Shown in pieces: positions 15,442-24,972 of a stretch of DNA of 64,000 nt; position 1 is the first letter of the stretch; every line of letters starts with the position of its first letter. Position numbers and translations under genes: made by a program. Below the pieces are notes generated by a model that ran no database searches, was not told the origin of the DNA, and saw only the letters and a list, made by a program, of their open reading frames with translations. The DNA comes from Betaproteobacteria bacterium (lineage in GTDB: Bacteria > Pseudomonadota > Gammaproteobacteria > Burkholderiales > JACQAP01). Location of the stretch: positions 50,415 through 114,414 of the forward strand of contig JACQAP010000016.1 in NCBI GenBank assembly GCA_016194905.1, read 5' to 3'.

Positions 15442-15485
15442 CACCCAACGCAGAGGCGCAGAGGGCGCAAAGTTCGCAGAGAAAA
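15442..15485 (+). repeat. Left arm of CGCAGAGG-family inverted repeat
   Basis: Starting CACCCAACGCAGAGGCGCAG, this arm pairs imperfectly with 15555-15603. The pair fills the gap between the CoxS- and CoxM-type genes, with an AT-rich spacer of about 70 bases and no gene inside. Confidence 0.85.
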
Positions 15486-15554
15486 GCAATCGAATTGGGA
15501 TCGAACCGTTGCTCAATTGTATAGTTTGCCGTTTTCATATTCACATTTCAGAAC

Positions 15555-15603
15555 TTTGCCCTTCTCAGCGCCCTCTGCGTTCTCTGCGCCTCTGCGTTGG
15601 GTT
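15555..15603 (-). repeat. Right arm of CGCAGAGG-family inverted repeat
   Basis: Ending GCGCCTCTGCGTTGGGTTG, it is the inverted partner of 15442-15485. Confidence 0.85.
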
Positions 15604-15619
15604 GAGATGACGTAGAGGT

Positions 15620-16084
15620 TTAGGCTTTAGAGGCGGCCTGGACGGCTTTGACGATGTTGTGATAGCCGGTACAGCGGCACAGGTTACCATCCAGTTCGGC
15701 GCGGATCAGTTCTTCGCTCGGATTCGGGTGGCGCTTGAGCAGATCGATCACGCTCATGACCATGCCCGGCGTGCAATAACCGCACTGCAGGCCATGATGG
15801 TCGCGGAACGCCGCCTGCATCGGATGCATGCTGCCGTCGGCCTTGGCAAGGCCCTCGATGGTCAGGATCGTGCTGCCCTGGGCCTGCACGGCCAGCATGT
15901 TGCAGCATTTGACCGCTGCGCCGTTCATATGGATCGTACAGGCGCCGCATTGCGCGGTATCGCAGCCGATGTGCGTCCCGGTGAGGCGCAGCGCATCGCG
16001 GATGAAGTCCACCAGCAGCGTGCGCGGTTCCACATCGGCGCTGATGGGTTTTCCGTTCACGGTCATGGAGAGCCGGACTGGCAT
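15620..16084 (-). CDS. CoxS-type 2Fe-2S subunit of molybdenum hydroxylase
   Basis: The 154-residue product is the small iron-sulfur subunit. It has a plant-type ferredoxin domain with cysteines in the [10 protein letters not shown] stretch (about 43-52), followed by the helical second [2Fe-2S] domain with CGYC (about 102-105) and CRC (about 134-136). It moves electrons from the molybdenum site to FAD. The start at 16084 is chosen because AAGGG precedes it and the family N-terminus ([10 protein letters not shown]) begins there; a longer frame upstream is not coding. Confidence 0.94.
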   Translation of the reverse strand: MPVRLSMTVNGKPISADVEPRTLLVDFIRDALRLTGTHIGCDTAQCGACTIHMNGAAVKCCNMLAVQAQGSTILTIEGLAKADGSMHPMQAAFRDHHGLQCGYCTPGMVMSVIDLLKRHPNPSEELIRAELDGNLCRCTGYHNIVKAVQAASKA

Positions 16085-16259
16085 GGGTTTCCCTTCTTGG
16101 CGGGTGAGAGCCGGCGTCACCGGCGAAAGTGCAATCCTAGACAACCGCAGCGGCCGGAGCAACCTGAACAGACCGGGGCATCCTGAACAGCCGATGCGAT
16201 CGTGGCGTAGAATCCGGCGATATTTCTCTTTTGCAACATAACGGAACTGGGATAACAAC

Positions 16260-18563
16260 ATGGCAAAGTTCGGTATCGGTCAGGCGATGACCCGCAGGGA
16301 GGACCAGCGCCTTCTGTTCGGCACGGGCCAGTACGTCGATGACGTGGCGGTCGCAAACGAGGTCTTTGTCGCGTTCGTGCGTTCGCCGCACGCGCATGCT
16401 CGCATTGTCTCGATCGACGCCGGATCGGCGAAAACGATGCCCGGCGTGGTGGCCGTGTTGGCCGGCGCAGATCTCAGGGCGGACGGCATTGGCCCGCTCC
16501 CCGACGGCGAGGGACTGAAGCGTGCCGATGGCAAGCCGATGTGCGGCGCGCCGCACGATGCCCTCGTAATCGATACGGCGCGCTATGTCGGCGAACCGGT
16601 GGCTGCCGTGATCGCGAAAACCCGCATACAGGCGGAGGATGCCGCCGAGCAGGTGATGGTCGAATACGAAGACTTGCCCGCGGTCGTAACCATCGAAGCC
16701 GCCACCGCAAAAGGGGCGCCGCTGCTGTGGCCGGATGCGCCCGGCAACATCGCCGCGCAAATGGAATTCGGCAAGAAAGACCTGTGTGATGCCGCCTTTG
16801 CCAGGGCGAAGCACATTACCAAACTGTCGCTGACCAACCAGCGGCTGGTGCCGGTGAGCATGGAACCCCGCGGCAGCATCGCGGAATTCGACGCCGGCAG
16901 CGGCCGCGTCACCTTGCGTACCAGTTGCCAGAACCCGGCCGGCTTGCAGAAGACCCTGGCGGAATCCTGCCTGAAGGTGCCGATGCAGAGTGTGCGCGTC
17001 ATCGTTGGCGATGTCGGCGGCGGTTTCGGCATGAAGACGCAGTTGTATGCCGAAGACGTGGTCTGCGCCTGGGCCGCACGCAAGCTGAAGCGCCCGGTGC
17101 ACTGGCGCGCGAGCCGCAGCGAGGAGTTCCTGGCGGGCAATCATGGCCGCGACCAGGTCAACCACGCCGAGCTTGCCTTCGATGCCGATGGCAAGATTCT
17201 CGGCTTCCGCGTCAATATCATCGGCAACATCGGTGCGCACGCCAGCGGTCCGGGTGCCGTGATCGTCGTTGCCGTCGGTCCGAAGGTGATCACCGGCGTC
17301 TATCACGTGCCGGCGCTGCACCTGCGCGGCACCGCAGTGATGACCAACACCAACATGGTCGGCGCCTACCGCGGCGCCGGCCGGCCCGAAGCGATCTACC
17401 TGGTCGAACGCCTGATGGACCAGGCCGCGGCCGAGATGAAAATGGATCCGGCGGAATTGAGGCGGCGCAATTTCATCCAGCCCTCGCAAATGCCGTACAA
17501 GACGCCGATGGGCGAGAAGTTCGACAGCGGCAACTTTCCGCACATGCTCGATCGCATCCTGGAAAAGTCCGACTGGAAAGGCTACGCAGCGCGGCGCGAC
17601 GAATCGCGCAAGCGCGGCAAGCTGCGCGGGCGCGCGCTGTCGACTTTCCTGGAGTGGACCGGCGTCGTGCACGAAGAGACCGTGAACCTGCATGTCGAAG
17701 CTGATGGCCGCGTGCTGGTTTATACGGCGATGCAGGCGATGGGACAGGGCATCGAGACCAGCTACGTTCAGATTCTTTCCGAAACGCTGGATATCGATCC
17801 GGACAAGATTGTCATCGTGCAGGGCGACAGCGACATCGCCCAGGGCATCGGCAGCATGGGCAGCCGTTCGCTCTACATCGGTGGCTCGGCGATGCTGACC
17901 GCGTCGAAACAGACCATCGAGAAGGGTCGCGAGCTCGCCGGCGACGCACTCGAGGCGGCCGGGCAGGACATCGAATACCGGGACGGCCGTTTCAAGGTGG
18001 CGGGAACCGACGTTGGGATCGGCCTATTCGAGTTGGCGGCGAAGCAGCCGGAGAAGCGCATCGCGATTACGACCTTGCAGAAGGTCGGCGGCCCGTCCTG
18101 GCCGAACAGTTGCCATGTCTGCGAAGTGGAGATCGATCCCGAAACCGGCGTCACGAAGATCGTGCGCTACACCACCATGGACGATGTGGGCCGCGTGATC
18201 AACCCGCTGATCGTTGCCGGCCAGGTGCACGGCGGCATAGCACAGGCGGTCGGTCAGGCGCTGCTGGAAAACACGCATTACGATCCCGAAAGCGGCCAGC
18301 TCGTCACCGGTTCGCTGCTGGATTACTGCCTGCCGCGCGCGGACGATCTGCCGAGCTTCAATACCTCTACCGACGAGACCACGCCGTGCAAGATCAATCC
18401 GCTTGGTGCAAAGGGCGTCGGCGAGCTCGGCACGGTAGGCGGGACGCCTACGGTCATGAATGCGGTCATCGATGCATTGCGCCCGCTCGGCGTCAAACAG
18501 ATCGAGATGCCCGCGACGCCGGAAAAGGTCTGGCGGGCGATCAATCAGGCTAAGGCTGCTTAG
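16260..18563 (+). CDS. CoxL-like molybdopterin subunit (form II type)
   Basis: The 767-residue catalytic subunit binds molybdenum-cytosine-dinucleotide-type cofactor. The active-site loop reads AYRGAGR at 369-375, the form II signature; form I CO dehydrogenases have AYxCSFR there. The catalytic glutamate lies in GVGELG near residue 721. It therefore probably hydroxylates an aldehyde, purine or other carbon compound rather than oxidising CO, and the substrate is open. It diverges from the coxS-coxM pair, with a 175-base shared promoter region. The order and AYRGAGR motif are seen directly; substrate is inference. Confidence 0.93.
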   Translation: MAKFGIGQAMTRREDQRLLFGTGQYVDDVAVANEVFVAFVRSPHAHARIVSIDAGSAKTMPGVVAVLAGADLRADGIGPLPDGEGLKRADGKPMCGAPHDALVIDTARYVGEPVAAVIAKTRIQAEDAAEQVMVEYEDLPAVVTIEAATAKGAPLLWPDAPGNIAAQMEFGKKDLCDAAFARAKHITKLSLTNQRLVPVSMEPRGSIAEFDAGSGRVTLRTSCQNPAGLQKTLAESCLKVPMQSVRVIVGDVGGGFGMKTQLYAEDVVCAWAARKLKRPVHWRASRSEEFLAGNHGRDQVNHAELAFDADGKILGFRVNIIGNIGAHASGPGAVIVVAVGPKVITGVYHVPALHLRGTAVMTNTNMVGAYRGAGRPEAIYLVERLMDQAAAEMKMDPAELRRRNFIQPSQMPYKTPMGEKFDSGNFPHMLDRILEKSDWKGYAARRDESRKRGKLRGRALSTFLEWTGVVHEETVNLHVEADGRVLVYTAMQAMGQGIETSYVQILSETLDIDPDKIVIVQGDSDIAQGIGSMGSRSLYIGGSAMLTASKQTIEKGRELAGDALEAAGQDIEYRDGRFKVAGTDVGIGLFELAAKQPEKRIAITTLQKVGGPSWPNSCHVCEVEIDPETGVTKIVRYTTMDDVGRVINPLIVAGQVHGGIAQAVGQALLENTHYDPESGQLVTGSLLDYCLPRADDLPSFNTSTDETTPCKINPLGAKGVGELGTVGGTPTVMNAVIDALRPLGVKQIEMPATPEKVWRAINQAKAA

Positions 18564-18568
18564 GACCT

Positions 18569-18702
18569 ACACCCAACGCAAAGACGCGGAGGACGCAGAG
18601 TTCGCGGAGAAAGCAAATAGGTTCGAAGTTAACCGCCGCTCTCAGCGAACATTGGCGAGCCCATATTCAGTCTTGTATTTCTCTGCGCCTCTGCGTTGGG
18701 TG
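18569..18702. repeat. Empty inverted repeat after the CoxL-type gene
   Basis: The left arm (18569-18620) begins ACACCCAACGCAAAGACGCG; the right arm (18675-18702) ends GCGCCTCTGCGTTGGGTGG. The two are inverted copies of the CGCAAAGG/CGCAGAGG family with about 55 bases between them and no gene. Confidence 0.85.
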
Positions 18703-18720
18703 GAAAAAGCTAGAGATTAA

Positions 18721-18747
18721 AAAAGCCCCGGAAATCCGGGGCTTTTT
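18721..18747. terminator. Bidirectional rho-independent terminator
   Basis: AAAAGCCCCGGA pairs with TCCGGGGCTTTTT across a short loop, giving a stem with an A-run on one side and a T-run on the other. It separates the convergent CoxL-type and small membrane peptide genes. Confidence 0.9.
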
Positions 18748-18768
18748 GTTTGGAGCGGCGGTCTGGGC

Positions 18769-18894
18769 TTACTTGCGTAGCTTGGGCCAGAGTTCCGCGT
18801 GGAGGGCTGCCTGTTCCTTGCCGAGTGACATCACCCAGTAGAGACATCCGATAATCACGGTGAGCGGGCCGAGGATCATAATCACGCTGGTCAT
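18769..18894 (-). CDS. 41-residue single-span membrane peptide
   Basis: A short frame encodes a 41-residue peptide with a hydrophobic helix from about 4 to 24 (VIMILGPLTVIIGCLYWVM) and a charged C-terminal tail rich in Lys, Glu and Arg. AGGAG is placed eight bases before ATG 18894, and the bidirectional terminator closes it. The layout resembles small helper subunits such as CydX-like or photosystem-type peptides, but I do not recognise a family. It is convergent with the molybdenum hydroxylase operon. A partner membrane complex is not visible nearby. Confidence 0.65.
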   Translation of the reverse strand: MTSVIMILGPLTVIIGCLYWVMSLGKEQAALHAELWPKLRK

Positions 18895-19037
18895 GCTTTA
18901 TTCTCCTGATTGGTGAGGGTAGTGGACGTCGAGATTTGTGTGCGGACTAAGCGGAGTTTGTGGCTCGGGCCCGAATAAGAATCGCGACGGCGCGGCATCA
19001 TACCCGATCGGACCGTTAAGTGCTGTCTAGGGCAACA

Positions 19038-19102
19038 CCCAACACAGAGGCACAGATACCCGACGTGCTACGCACGTCGGGTATCTGTGCCTCTGTGTTG
19101 GG
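19038..19102. repeat. Perfect 30-bp palindromic hairpin
   Basis: The arm from CCCAACACAGAGGCACAGA to GACGTG (19038-19067) pairs perfectly with 19073-19102 around a 5-nt loop CTACG. The outer part belongs to the CGCAGAGG family; the centre CGACGTGCTACGCACGT is also found at 14567-14582 in the nested repeat. It lies just past the stop of the DpgC-like gene. Confidence 0.93.
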
Positions 19103-19109
19103 TTGAGAC

Positions 19110-20525
19110 TCAGATCTTGCGGCTCTTTGCGTTCCAGTGCCGCTCGAGGTTGGAAATCAGCGCAGGGCTGAAATGGCAGTAAGCCTGCTCCAGCGCGTAC
19201 GTGGCGAAGTAGCGGCGAAACAGGTCCAACGGTTCTTGCGTCACACGGAACGCGCGCCGGTTCGAGGCGGCGCTGACGACGCCGGAACTGGTGAGATCGT
19301 CGACCACGCGCTCGATCGCGCCGTCCATCTCGGCCGGTTCGACGATCTCGTCGCAGATCAGACGCCCTTCCGGACTGTCGCAGTCCAGCCGGCGTTCATA
19401 CATGATCGCCTGCCGCGCAATGCGCTCGCCGGTGAAGCGCGGCAGGCGCATGTTGGCCGCCCCGGGAATGATGCCCTCCTTGCGCGCAGGCAGGCTCAGA
19501 AAGGCGCCCCGCGCCGCCAGCACGTAATCCATCGTCAGCAGATACTGGCAGTGGCCGCCGATGGCGAACTGCTCGACCACGGCCACCCAGGGTTTCTCGA
19601 TGGTTTGCCCGTTCACGTCATCCGGCGTCATGTCCTCGCGCGCCACGCCGCGAAAGAACTTGTTGACGATGCCGAGGTCGCGCTGCAGGTACCAGATGAA
19701 CGGTATCTTGCCGTAATACAGGTGCGTGAGGTTGATGCCGCTGCCGAGCATGCGCCGGCCGTCGTATTTTCCGCCTTGCACGTAATCACCGCGCAGCACA
19801 CCGATCTGGGTTTGCGGGTCGAGGATCGCAAGATCGACCGCAATTTCCGCTGCGTCGATGGTGGTGTCGTCTTCCGCGTTCAGGTGGCGCGGATTCTTCT
19901 GGATCACGTAGGAAGCGTGGCCCCTGCGGAATATTTCCGCAGTGCCAAGATCGAGATGGCCGGTTTTCTCGTATTCGGGAAGTTGCGCGACGGCTTCGGG
20001 GCGCGGCAGCAGCATGGCGTGGCAGAGATGCGTTCCCGATCGCACGTCGGCGAGCACACTCGAAATGAAAATCCCCTGATCGACTTCGTGACCTTCTTTG
20101 TCCCGCTGCATCAACGCCAGTTCGGCATCGACCTGCGCCTGCGTCGGAGTCAGGCCGGGTACCAGCACCGCGGCGTCATAGATGAGTTGTTCGACGCGCA
20201 CGAACCGCGTCCGGTTGCGCGTCAAGCGGTCGTAGACCGCTCCCGCATGAGCCGCAAGAAAACGCGTACGCGCTTCGCGCGCGACGCGCTTGATCTGTTC
20301 CGCGGCGTCGGCTTGCTCCGCGTTGCGCGCCGGCCGTGCGGGAAGCCGCGCCAGCAGTGCGGCACTGGCCTCCCAAAACGGCGAGTAGCGCGCGCAGTCG
20401 CCGGTGAAATCACCGGTGTCGAGCGGGGCCGACGCGCGCCACGATTCGATCGCATCGTTGCCGATGCCGGCTCGTTGCAGGCTTTGTGCCTCCTGAACGA
20501 ACGGTTTAGTTGCCGATGATGACAC
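19110..20525 (-). CDS. DpgC-like cofactor-free dioxygenase / crotonase family protein
   Basis: The 471-residue protein is a large crotonase-fold protein. The C-terminal two thirds resemble DpgC, the cofactor-independent (3,5-dihydroxyphenyl)acetyl-CoA dioxygenase: a helical N-terminal region, then the conserved segment KEGIIPGAANMRLPRF (about 363-378), and a family-type C-terminus with SPALISNLERHW. It would oxidise an aryl-acetyl-CoA thioester. The phenylacetate-CoA ligase gene 12 bases upstream on the same strand could supply the thioester, making a two-step route. Substrate and cofactor independence are inferred; a hydratase role is the alternative. Confidence 0.68.
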   Translation of the reverse strand: MSSSATKPFVQEAQSLQRAGIGNDAIESWRASAPLDTGDFTGDCARYSPFWEASAALLARLPARPARNAEQADAAEQIKRVAREARTRFLAAHAGAVYDRLTRNRTRFVRVEQLIYDAAVLVPGLTPTQAQVDAELALMQRDKEGHEVDQGIFISSVLADVRSGTHLCHAMLLPRPEAVAQLPEYEKTGHLDLGTAEIFRRGHASYVIQKNPRHLNAEDDTTIDAAEIAVDLAILDPQTQIGVLRGDYVQGGKYDGRRMLGSGINLTHLYYGKIPFIWYLQRDLGIVNKFFRGVAREDMTPDDVNGQTIEKPWVAVVEQFAIGGHCQYLLTMDYVLAARGAFLSLPARKEGIIPGAANMRLPRFTGERIARQAIMYERRLDCDSPEGRLICDEIVEPAEMDGAIERVVDDLTSSGVVSAASNRRAFRVTQEPLDLFRRYFATYALEQAYCHFSPALISNLERHWNAKSRKI

Positions 20526-20537
20526 CCTGCTCTCCTC

Positions 20538-21845
20538 TCAATTCTTTGGCCGTTTGTCGATGACGCGCACCGCCTTGCCCTGCGAGCGTTGCAGGGTGCC
20601 CGGTTCGACTACGCGCACCTTTGTGCTGACCCCGATCAAGCCCTTGATCAGTCGTTCCACTTCCTGCTCGACGCCGCTGCGAGCGGTGGCCGACACCAGC
20701 CCGGGGATTTCCGGCCGGCGTTCGACCAGCACATCGAGTTCATCCAAATGGCTTTCGCGGCGTACTTCGAGAACGTAGTGAGGCGAGAGGCTAGTCTGCT
20801 GTACTACGATCTCCTCGATCTGCGACGGGAAGACATTGACGCCGCGGATGATCAGCATGTCGTCGCTGCGCCCGGTGACGCGATCCATGCGGCGCATGGT
20901 TCGCGCGGTCCCCGGCAGCAGCCGCGTGAGATCGCGTGTGCGATAACGAATGACCGGCATGCCCACCTTGGTGAGCGAGGTGATCACCAGCTCGCCTTTC
21001 TCACCGTCGGGCAGCACCGTTCCGGTTTGCGGATCGATGATCTCGGGAAAGAAATGGTCCTCCCAGAGGGTGAGGCCATCCCGGGTTTCGATGCATTCCG
21101 CCGCCACGCCGGGACCGATGACTTCGGACAATCCATACAGGTCCAGCGCGACGATGCCGAAGCGCCGCTCGAGCTCGGCCTGCATGCTTTCGGACCACGG
21201 CTCGGCGCCGAAGATACCCGCGCGCGGCGACGATTTAGCCGGGTCGAGTCCCTGGCGCACGAACTCGTCCGCAATTACCAGCAGATAGGACGGCGTGCAC
21301 ATGATGATGTCGGGCTTGAAATCGCAGATGAGCTTGACCTGCCGTTCGGTCATGCCGCCGCCCGAGGGAATCACGGTGGCGCCGAGTGCTTCGGCGCCGT
21401 AGTGCGCGCCGAGCCCGCCGGTGAACAGGCCATAACCGTAGGCGATATGCACGATGTCGCTGGATCGCACGCCGGCCGCACGCAGGGAGCGGGCCATGAC
21501 CGACGCCCACATCTCGATGTCCTGCTTTGTGTAGCCGACGACTGTCGGCTTTCCGGTGGTACCGCTGGAAGCATGCACGCGCACGATCTCGTCCATCGGT
21601 GCCGCGAACATGCCGAAAGGATAGTTCTCACGCAACTCTGCCTTGGTGGTGAACGGAAATTTCGTCAGGTCGGAGAGACTTTTCAGGTCGCCGAGGTGAG
21701 CGCCGGCCGTATCGAAGGCTTTGCGGTAGTGCGGCACGTTTTCGTACGCATGCCGCAAGCTCCAGCGCAGCCGGTCGAACTGCAGCGCGCGCAGTTCGTC
21801 GATCCCCGCCTTCTCGATGGGCTCCAGCCGATCCATTGCTCCCAT
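20538..21845 (-). CDS. Phenylacetate-CoA ligase (PaaK-like)
   Basis: The 435-residue adenylating enzyme has the ANL-family P-loop SSGTTGKPTVVGYT (about 92-105) and the C-terminal domain with a GRSDDMLIIRGVNVFPSQIE hinge region (about 327-346). It activates phenylacetate or a related aryl acid to its CoA thioester using ATP. ATG 21845 has GGAGG nine bases upstream. It leads a two-gene operon with the DpgC-like gene. None of the paaABCDE phenylacetyl-CoA epoxidase genes is in the window, so the standard phenylacetate route is not its evident context. Confidence 0.9.
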   Translation of the reverse strand: MGAMDRLEPIEKAGIDELRALQFDRLRWSLRHAYENVPHYRKAFDTAGAHLGDLKSLSDLTKFPFTTKAELRENYPFGMFAAPMDEIVRVHASSGTTGKPTVVGYTKQDIEMWASVMARSLRAAGVRSSDIVHIAYGYGLFTGGLGAHYGAEALGATVIPSGGGMTERQVKLICDFKPDIIMCTPSYLLVIADEFVRQGLDPAKSSPRAGIFGAEPWSESMQAELERRFGIVALDLYGLSEVIGPGVAAECIETRDGLTLWEDHFFPEIIDPQTGTVLPDGEKGELVITSLTKVGMPVIRYRTRDLTRLLPGTARTMRRMDRVTGRSDDMLIIRGVNVFPSQIEEIVVQQTSLSPHYVLEVRRESHLDELDVLVERRPEIPGLVSATARSGVEQEVERLIKGLIGVSTKVRVVEPGTLQRSQGKAVRVIDKRPKN

Positions 21846-21880
21846 GCTTTCCCTCCTCCCGCGTCGGACTATTCGCCAGT

Positions 21881-22987
21881 CTAATCCTGCAGAAGTCCCC
21901 TAACGTGTGTGGCGATCGCCAGCGACGCGGTCAGTCCCGGCGATTCGATGCCGTACAGGTTGACCAATCCTGCAATACCGTGATCCTTCGGTCCGCGAAT
22001 GAGGAAGTCGGCGGCGGCTTCATTCGGGCCGGAGACCTTGGGACGGATGCCGGTGTAGCCAGGCTGCAACTGGCCGTCCTTGAGACCCGGGTAATACTTG
22101 CGGATCGCTGCGTAGAACAGGGGTTCGCGTGAGTGATCGAAACTGTAATCCACCGAATCGACCCAGGATACGTCCGGACCGAAACGCACCTGGCCGGCAA
22201 GGTCCACGGTCACATGGACACCGAGGTGGGCATGGCTGGCTACCGGATAAACCAGGTGCCTGAACGGCGGCTTGCCCGACAAGGTGTAGTAGTGCGCCTT
22301 GGCGAAATATTGCGGGGGAATGCTCTGCGCCGGCACGCCTTCGATCGATCGCGCAATGTTCTGCGCGAACAGGCCGGCGGAATTGACGATGCTCCTGCAA
22401 ACAATGGTCATGGGTTCATCGCCGCCGACGTTCAGCACGATGCCTTCGGAGACGACCTCTCCGGATTCGACCGGACTCTTGAACACGACGGTGGCACCGC
22501 TGTTCTCGGCATCTCCCTGGTAGGCGAGCATCAGCGCATGGCTATCGATGATGCCGGTGGAAGGCGAAAAAAAGCCGGCCACGCAGTCCAAGGCCGGCTC
22601 CAGTTCTCGCAGTTCTTCGCGCGACAGCCAGCGCAGATCCCTGATGCCATTGGCTTCGGCTTTTTCGACGTAACCCTTCAGTGTGGCGATTTCGTCCTCA
22701 GTCACGGCGACGACGATCTTGCCGCTGTTTCTGTGCGGTACGCCATGTTCGGCGCAGTAGTCGTAGAGCATCGACTTGCCGGACACGCACAACATGGCTT
22801 TCAGCGAACCTTTCGGGTAGTACAGGCCGGCGTGGATGACTTCCGAGTTGCGCGAGCTGGTGTGCGTGCCGATGGCGTCCGCTGCCTCCAGCACGATGAC
22901 CTCGCGCCCGGCGATGGCGAGTTCGCGGGCGATGGCAAGTCCGACGATGCCGGCGCCGATGACGGCGCAATCCACTTGTTCGGTCAC
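21881..22987 (-). CDS. FAD-dependent oxidoreductase, LhgO-like
   Basis: A D-amino-acid-oxidase-type flavoprotein of about 368 residues when started at GTG 22987; ATG 23047 or ATG 23026 would add an N-terminal tail without homology. The Rossmann motif [13 protein letters not shown] follows the start and the [18 protein letters not shown] stretch is typical of L-2-hydroxyglutarate oxidase relatives. It probably oxidises a 2-hydroxy acid, feeding electrons to quinone. It lies beside the PaaK gene on the same strand with a 35-base gap, so co-transcription is possible. Exact substrate is not certain. Confidence 0.82.
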   Translation of the reverse strand: MTEQVDCAVIGAGIVGLAIARELAIAGREVIVLEAADAIGTHTSSRNSEVIHAGLYYPKGSLKAMLCVSGKSMLYDYCAEHGVPHRNSGKIVVAVTEDEIATLKGYVEKAEANGIRDLRWLSREELRELEPALDCVAGFFSPSTGIIDSHALMLAYQGDAENSGATVVFKSPVESGEVVSEGIVLNVGGDEPMTIVCRSIVNSAGLFAQNIARSIEGVPAQSIPPQYFAKAHYYTLSGKPPFRHLVYPVASHAHLGVHVTVDLAGQVRFGPDVSWVDSVDYSFDHSREPLFYAAIRKYYPGLKDGQLQPGYTGIRPKVSGPNEAAADFLIRGPKDHGIAGLVNLYGIESPGLTASLAIATHVRGLLQD

Positions 22988-23053
22988 GGTGCTTTTTTCC
23001 AGATGGCTATACTGCGAGGAACGCATGTTACCCGAACGCACCCGCACGCTTGC

Positions 23054-23899
23054 ATGGCCGACTACTGGAATACGGACTGGCTGAACCGCTCCGATATGTT
23101 TGCACCGCTGCGTGCCGTCGGCGCTCGTCTGCCGGGGATCGGCTGGCCGAATCCCGACCTGCTGACCGCGCTAGCCGACGATGCCGGCAGGGTGGTCAAT
23201 GCGCAGGGTTTGCGCGTGCGTTTCGTCCCGCAGGCGCCGAAGTCGAAACACTTCCGGGACGGCTTCGAGCCGCGAGTTTTTTTAAAGGGCGAAGTGCAGA
23301 TACGTCCGCTCGACTGGCATGACCTGTTCAACGCGCTGGTTTGGATGACCTTCCCGACGACCAAGGCGGTAATCAACGCCCGTCACTACGAGTTGTTGTC
23401 CGCCGGTGAATCCGGCAACCGGCCGGCGGTGTGCGACGCGCTTACGCTATTCGACGAAGATGGCCTGGTCGTTCTTTGCAGCGACTCTGGACTGCTGGAT
23501 CTGGTGCGTGAATTCCGCTGGAAAGAGTTGTTCTGGAACCGACGCGAGCAGGTCAGGAAGCGGATGCGATTTTTACTGTTCGGCCATGCGCTTTACCACA
23601 AGGCGCTGAATCCCTTCGTCGGCATGACCGGCAAGGGGGTGCTGTTTGAAGTGCCGGATGCGTTTGCGGAACTGCCCCTGAACTCGCAAATCGCCGAAGC
23701 CGATCGCCTGCTTGCGGCGCACGTATGGGACCGGAAACGCATGAGCCACGGTCGCGAGTTCTCGCCGTTACCGGTTTTGGGTGTGGCGGGATGGTGGGGT
23801 GGGAACGAAGAGGAAAGCTTCTACGAAAACACGGAATATTTCAGGCCGGGCCGCGGCAGTCCTGGCGAGCGAGATCAGGCTGCTACGTCTTCAGTGTAA
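23054..23899 (+). CDS. DUF3025 family protein
   Basis: The 281-residue product matches the DUF3025 family, recognised by the central block [20 protein letters not shown] (about 95-114) and NARHYE. The family is conserved in proteobacteria and its function is unknown to me. ATG 23054 diverges from the LhgO-like gene. The 3' end overlaps the convergent diguanylate cyclase gene by 25 bases. Confidence 0.82.
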   Translation: MADYWNTDWLNRSDMFAPLRAVGARLPGIGWPNPDLLTALADDAGRVVNAQGLRVRFVPQAPKSKHFRDGFEPRVFLKGEVQIRPLDWHDLFNALVWMTFPTTKAVINARHYELLSAGESGNRPAVCDALTLFDEDGLVVLCSDSGLLDLVREFRWKELFWNRREQVRKRMRFLLFGHALYHKALNPFVGMTGKGVLFEVPDAFAELPLNSQIAEADRLLAAHVWDRKRMSHGREFSPLPVLGVAGWWGGNEEESFYENTEYFRPGRGSPGERDQAATSSV

Positions 23900-24972
23900 G
23901 CGATGACCCGGTTGCGGCCACGTTGCTTGGCGCGATACATCGCCTTGTCCGCCTTGTCGAGAATCACGTCGAGATTGCCGCCCTCATCGGGATAGCTGGC
24001 GACGCCAAGGCTTACGGTGATGTTGGTGTCTCCGGTACGTACGTCGAAGCGGGATATTTCCACCGCCTTGCGTATGCGTTCGGCCATTTCCATGGCGCCC
24101 TTGCTATTGGTTTCCGGCAGCAGCACGATGAACTCGTCGCCGCCGAAGCGCGCCATGACGTCGGAGCCGCGCAGTTGCTCGCGTATGCAGCGCACCAGGT
24201 GCTGGAGCAATCTGTTGCCGGACTCATGCCCATGCGTGTCGTTTATCTGCTTCAGGTTGTCGGAGTCGATCATTACCACGGACAGCGTGTGGCCGTAGCG
24301 CACCGCCTGCCTGAAGGCCCGCTGCAGCATCGACGAAAACGCGCGCATGTTGTATGCGCCGGTGAGTTCGTCGGTATCGGACACCTGCTTGATCTTGTCC
24401 ACCGCAAAGCGAATGTCGGCCGAGAGCATCGTGGTGATATACGCCACCAGAATCATCGGCGCGGAAATTGCCAAAAGCTCGCCCCAAAACGGCAGTGTGA
24501 GGAGCGTCTTCGATTTCGGGTCGTAAGCGAAGTACATGAAGCAGGCGATGATCGCGCCCACCTTGGTGGCGGTCGCCAGCCTGCCAAAGATCAGGGCGCT
24601 GGCAATGACCGGCAAAAGATAGAGGTTGAGCAGCGGGCTGTGAATCTGTCCCGTGAACCAGACTACCCAGGTGATGAACACGATCATCACCCAGTTTTCG
24701 AACATCAGCTTGGGGCGCTTCTCCTGCTTGTAGAAATTTACATAGTGCAGACCGAGGATGAACGCCGTGAAAAAGAACAGTGCGGTGTGAATGGCGATCC
24801 TGCCGTCCTCGGGCGGTGCGTCGGCGAGCAGGTAAACAAGGACGAGGCCGAGCAGCAGCCACTCGATTTCGGCAATGGTTCTGGAGAAACCTTTCAGTTC
24901 GTCTTGTTCTATGGTCAGGCCGATGTTGGTTCTTGTCAGCATGGAGTGGTCATACGCAGATCTTTTGGTCAC
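23875..24972 (-). CDS. Membrane-anchored diguanylate cyclase
   Basis: The 365-residue protein has five or six hydrophobic segments in its first 185 residues (for example 37-50, 62-80, 93-107, 112-130, 133-150, 163-183), then a GGDEF domain. The active site GGDEF is intact at 277-281, and RGSD at 268-271 is an inhibitory RxxD site five residues before it, so product feedback by c-di-GMP is expected. It makes c-di-GMP from two GTP. The starts at ATG 24972 and ATG 24942 are both possible. It is monocistronic here. Confidence 0.93.
   Translation of the reverse strand: MTKRSAYDHSMLTRTNIGLTIEQDELKGFSRTIAEIEWLLLGLVLVYLLADAPPEDGRIAIHTALFFFTAFILGLHYVNFYKQEKRPKLMFENWVMIVFITWVVWFTGQIHSPLLNLYLLPVIASALIFGRLATATKVGAIIACFMYFAYDPKSKTLLTLPFWGELLAISAPMILVAYITTMLSADIRFAVDKIKQVSDTDELTGAYNMRAFSSMLQRAFRQAVRYGHTLSVVMIDSDNLKQINDTHGHESGNRLLQHLVRCIREQLRGSDVMARFGGDEFIVLLPETNSKGAMEMAERIRKAVEISRFDVRTGDTNITVSLGVASYPDEGGNLDVILDKADKAMYRAKQRGRNRVIAYTEDVAA

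Noticed and set aside
16137..17693. 518-codon minus-strand frame opposite the CoxL-type gene
   Set aside because: The product is rich in His, Arg and Gly without family likeness; the plus-strand protein is clear.
16260..18563. True aerobic CO dehydrogenase
   Set aside because: The active-site loop is AYRGAGR, not AYxCSFR.
19137..20519. 460-codon plus-strand frame opposite the DpgC-like gene
   Set aside because: Shadow frame; the minus-strand product has conserved motifs.
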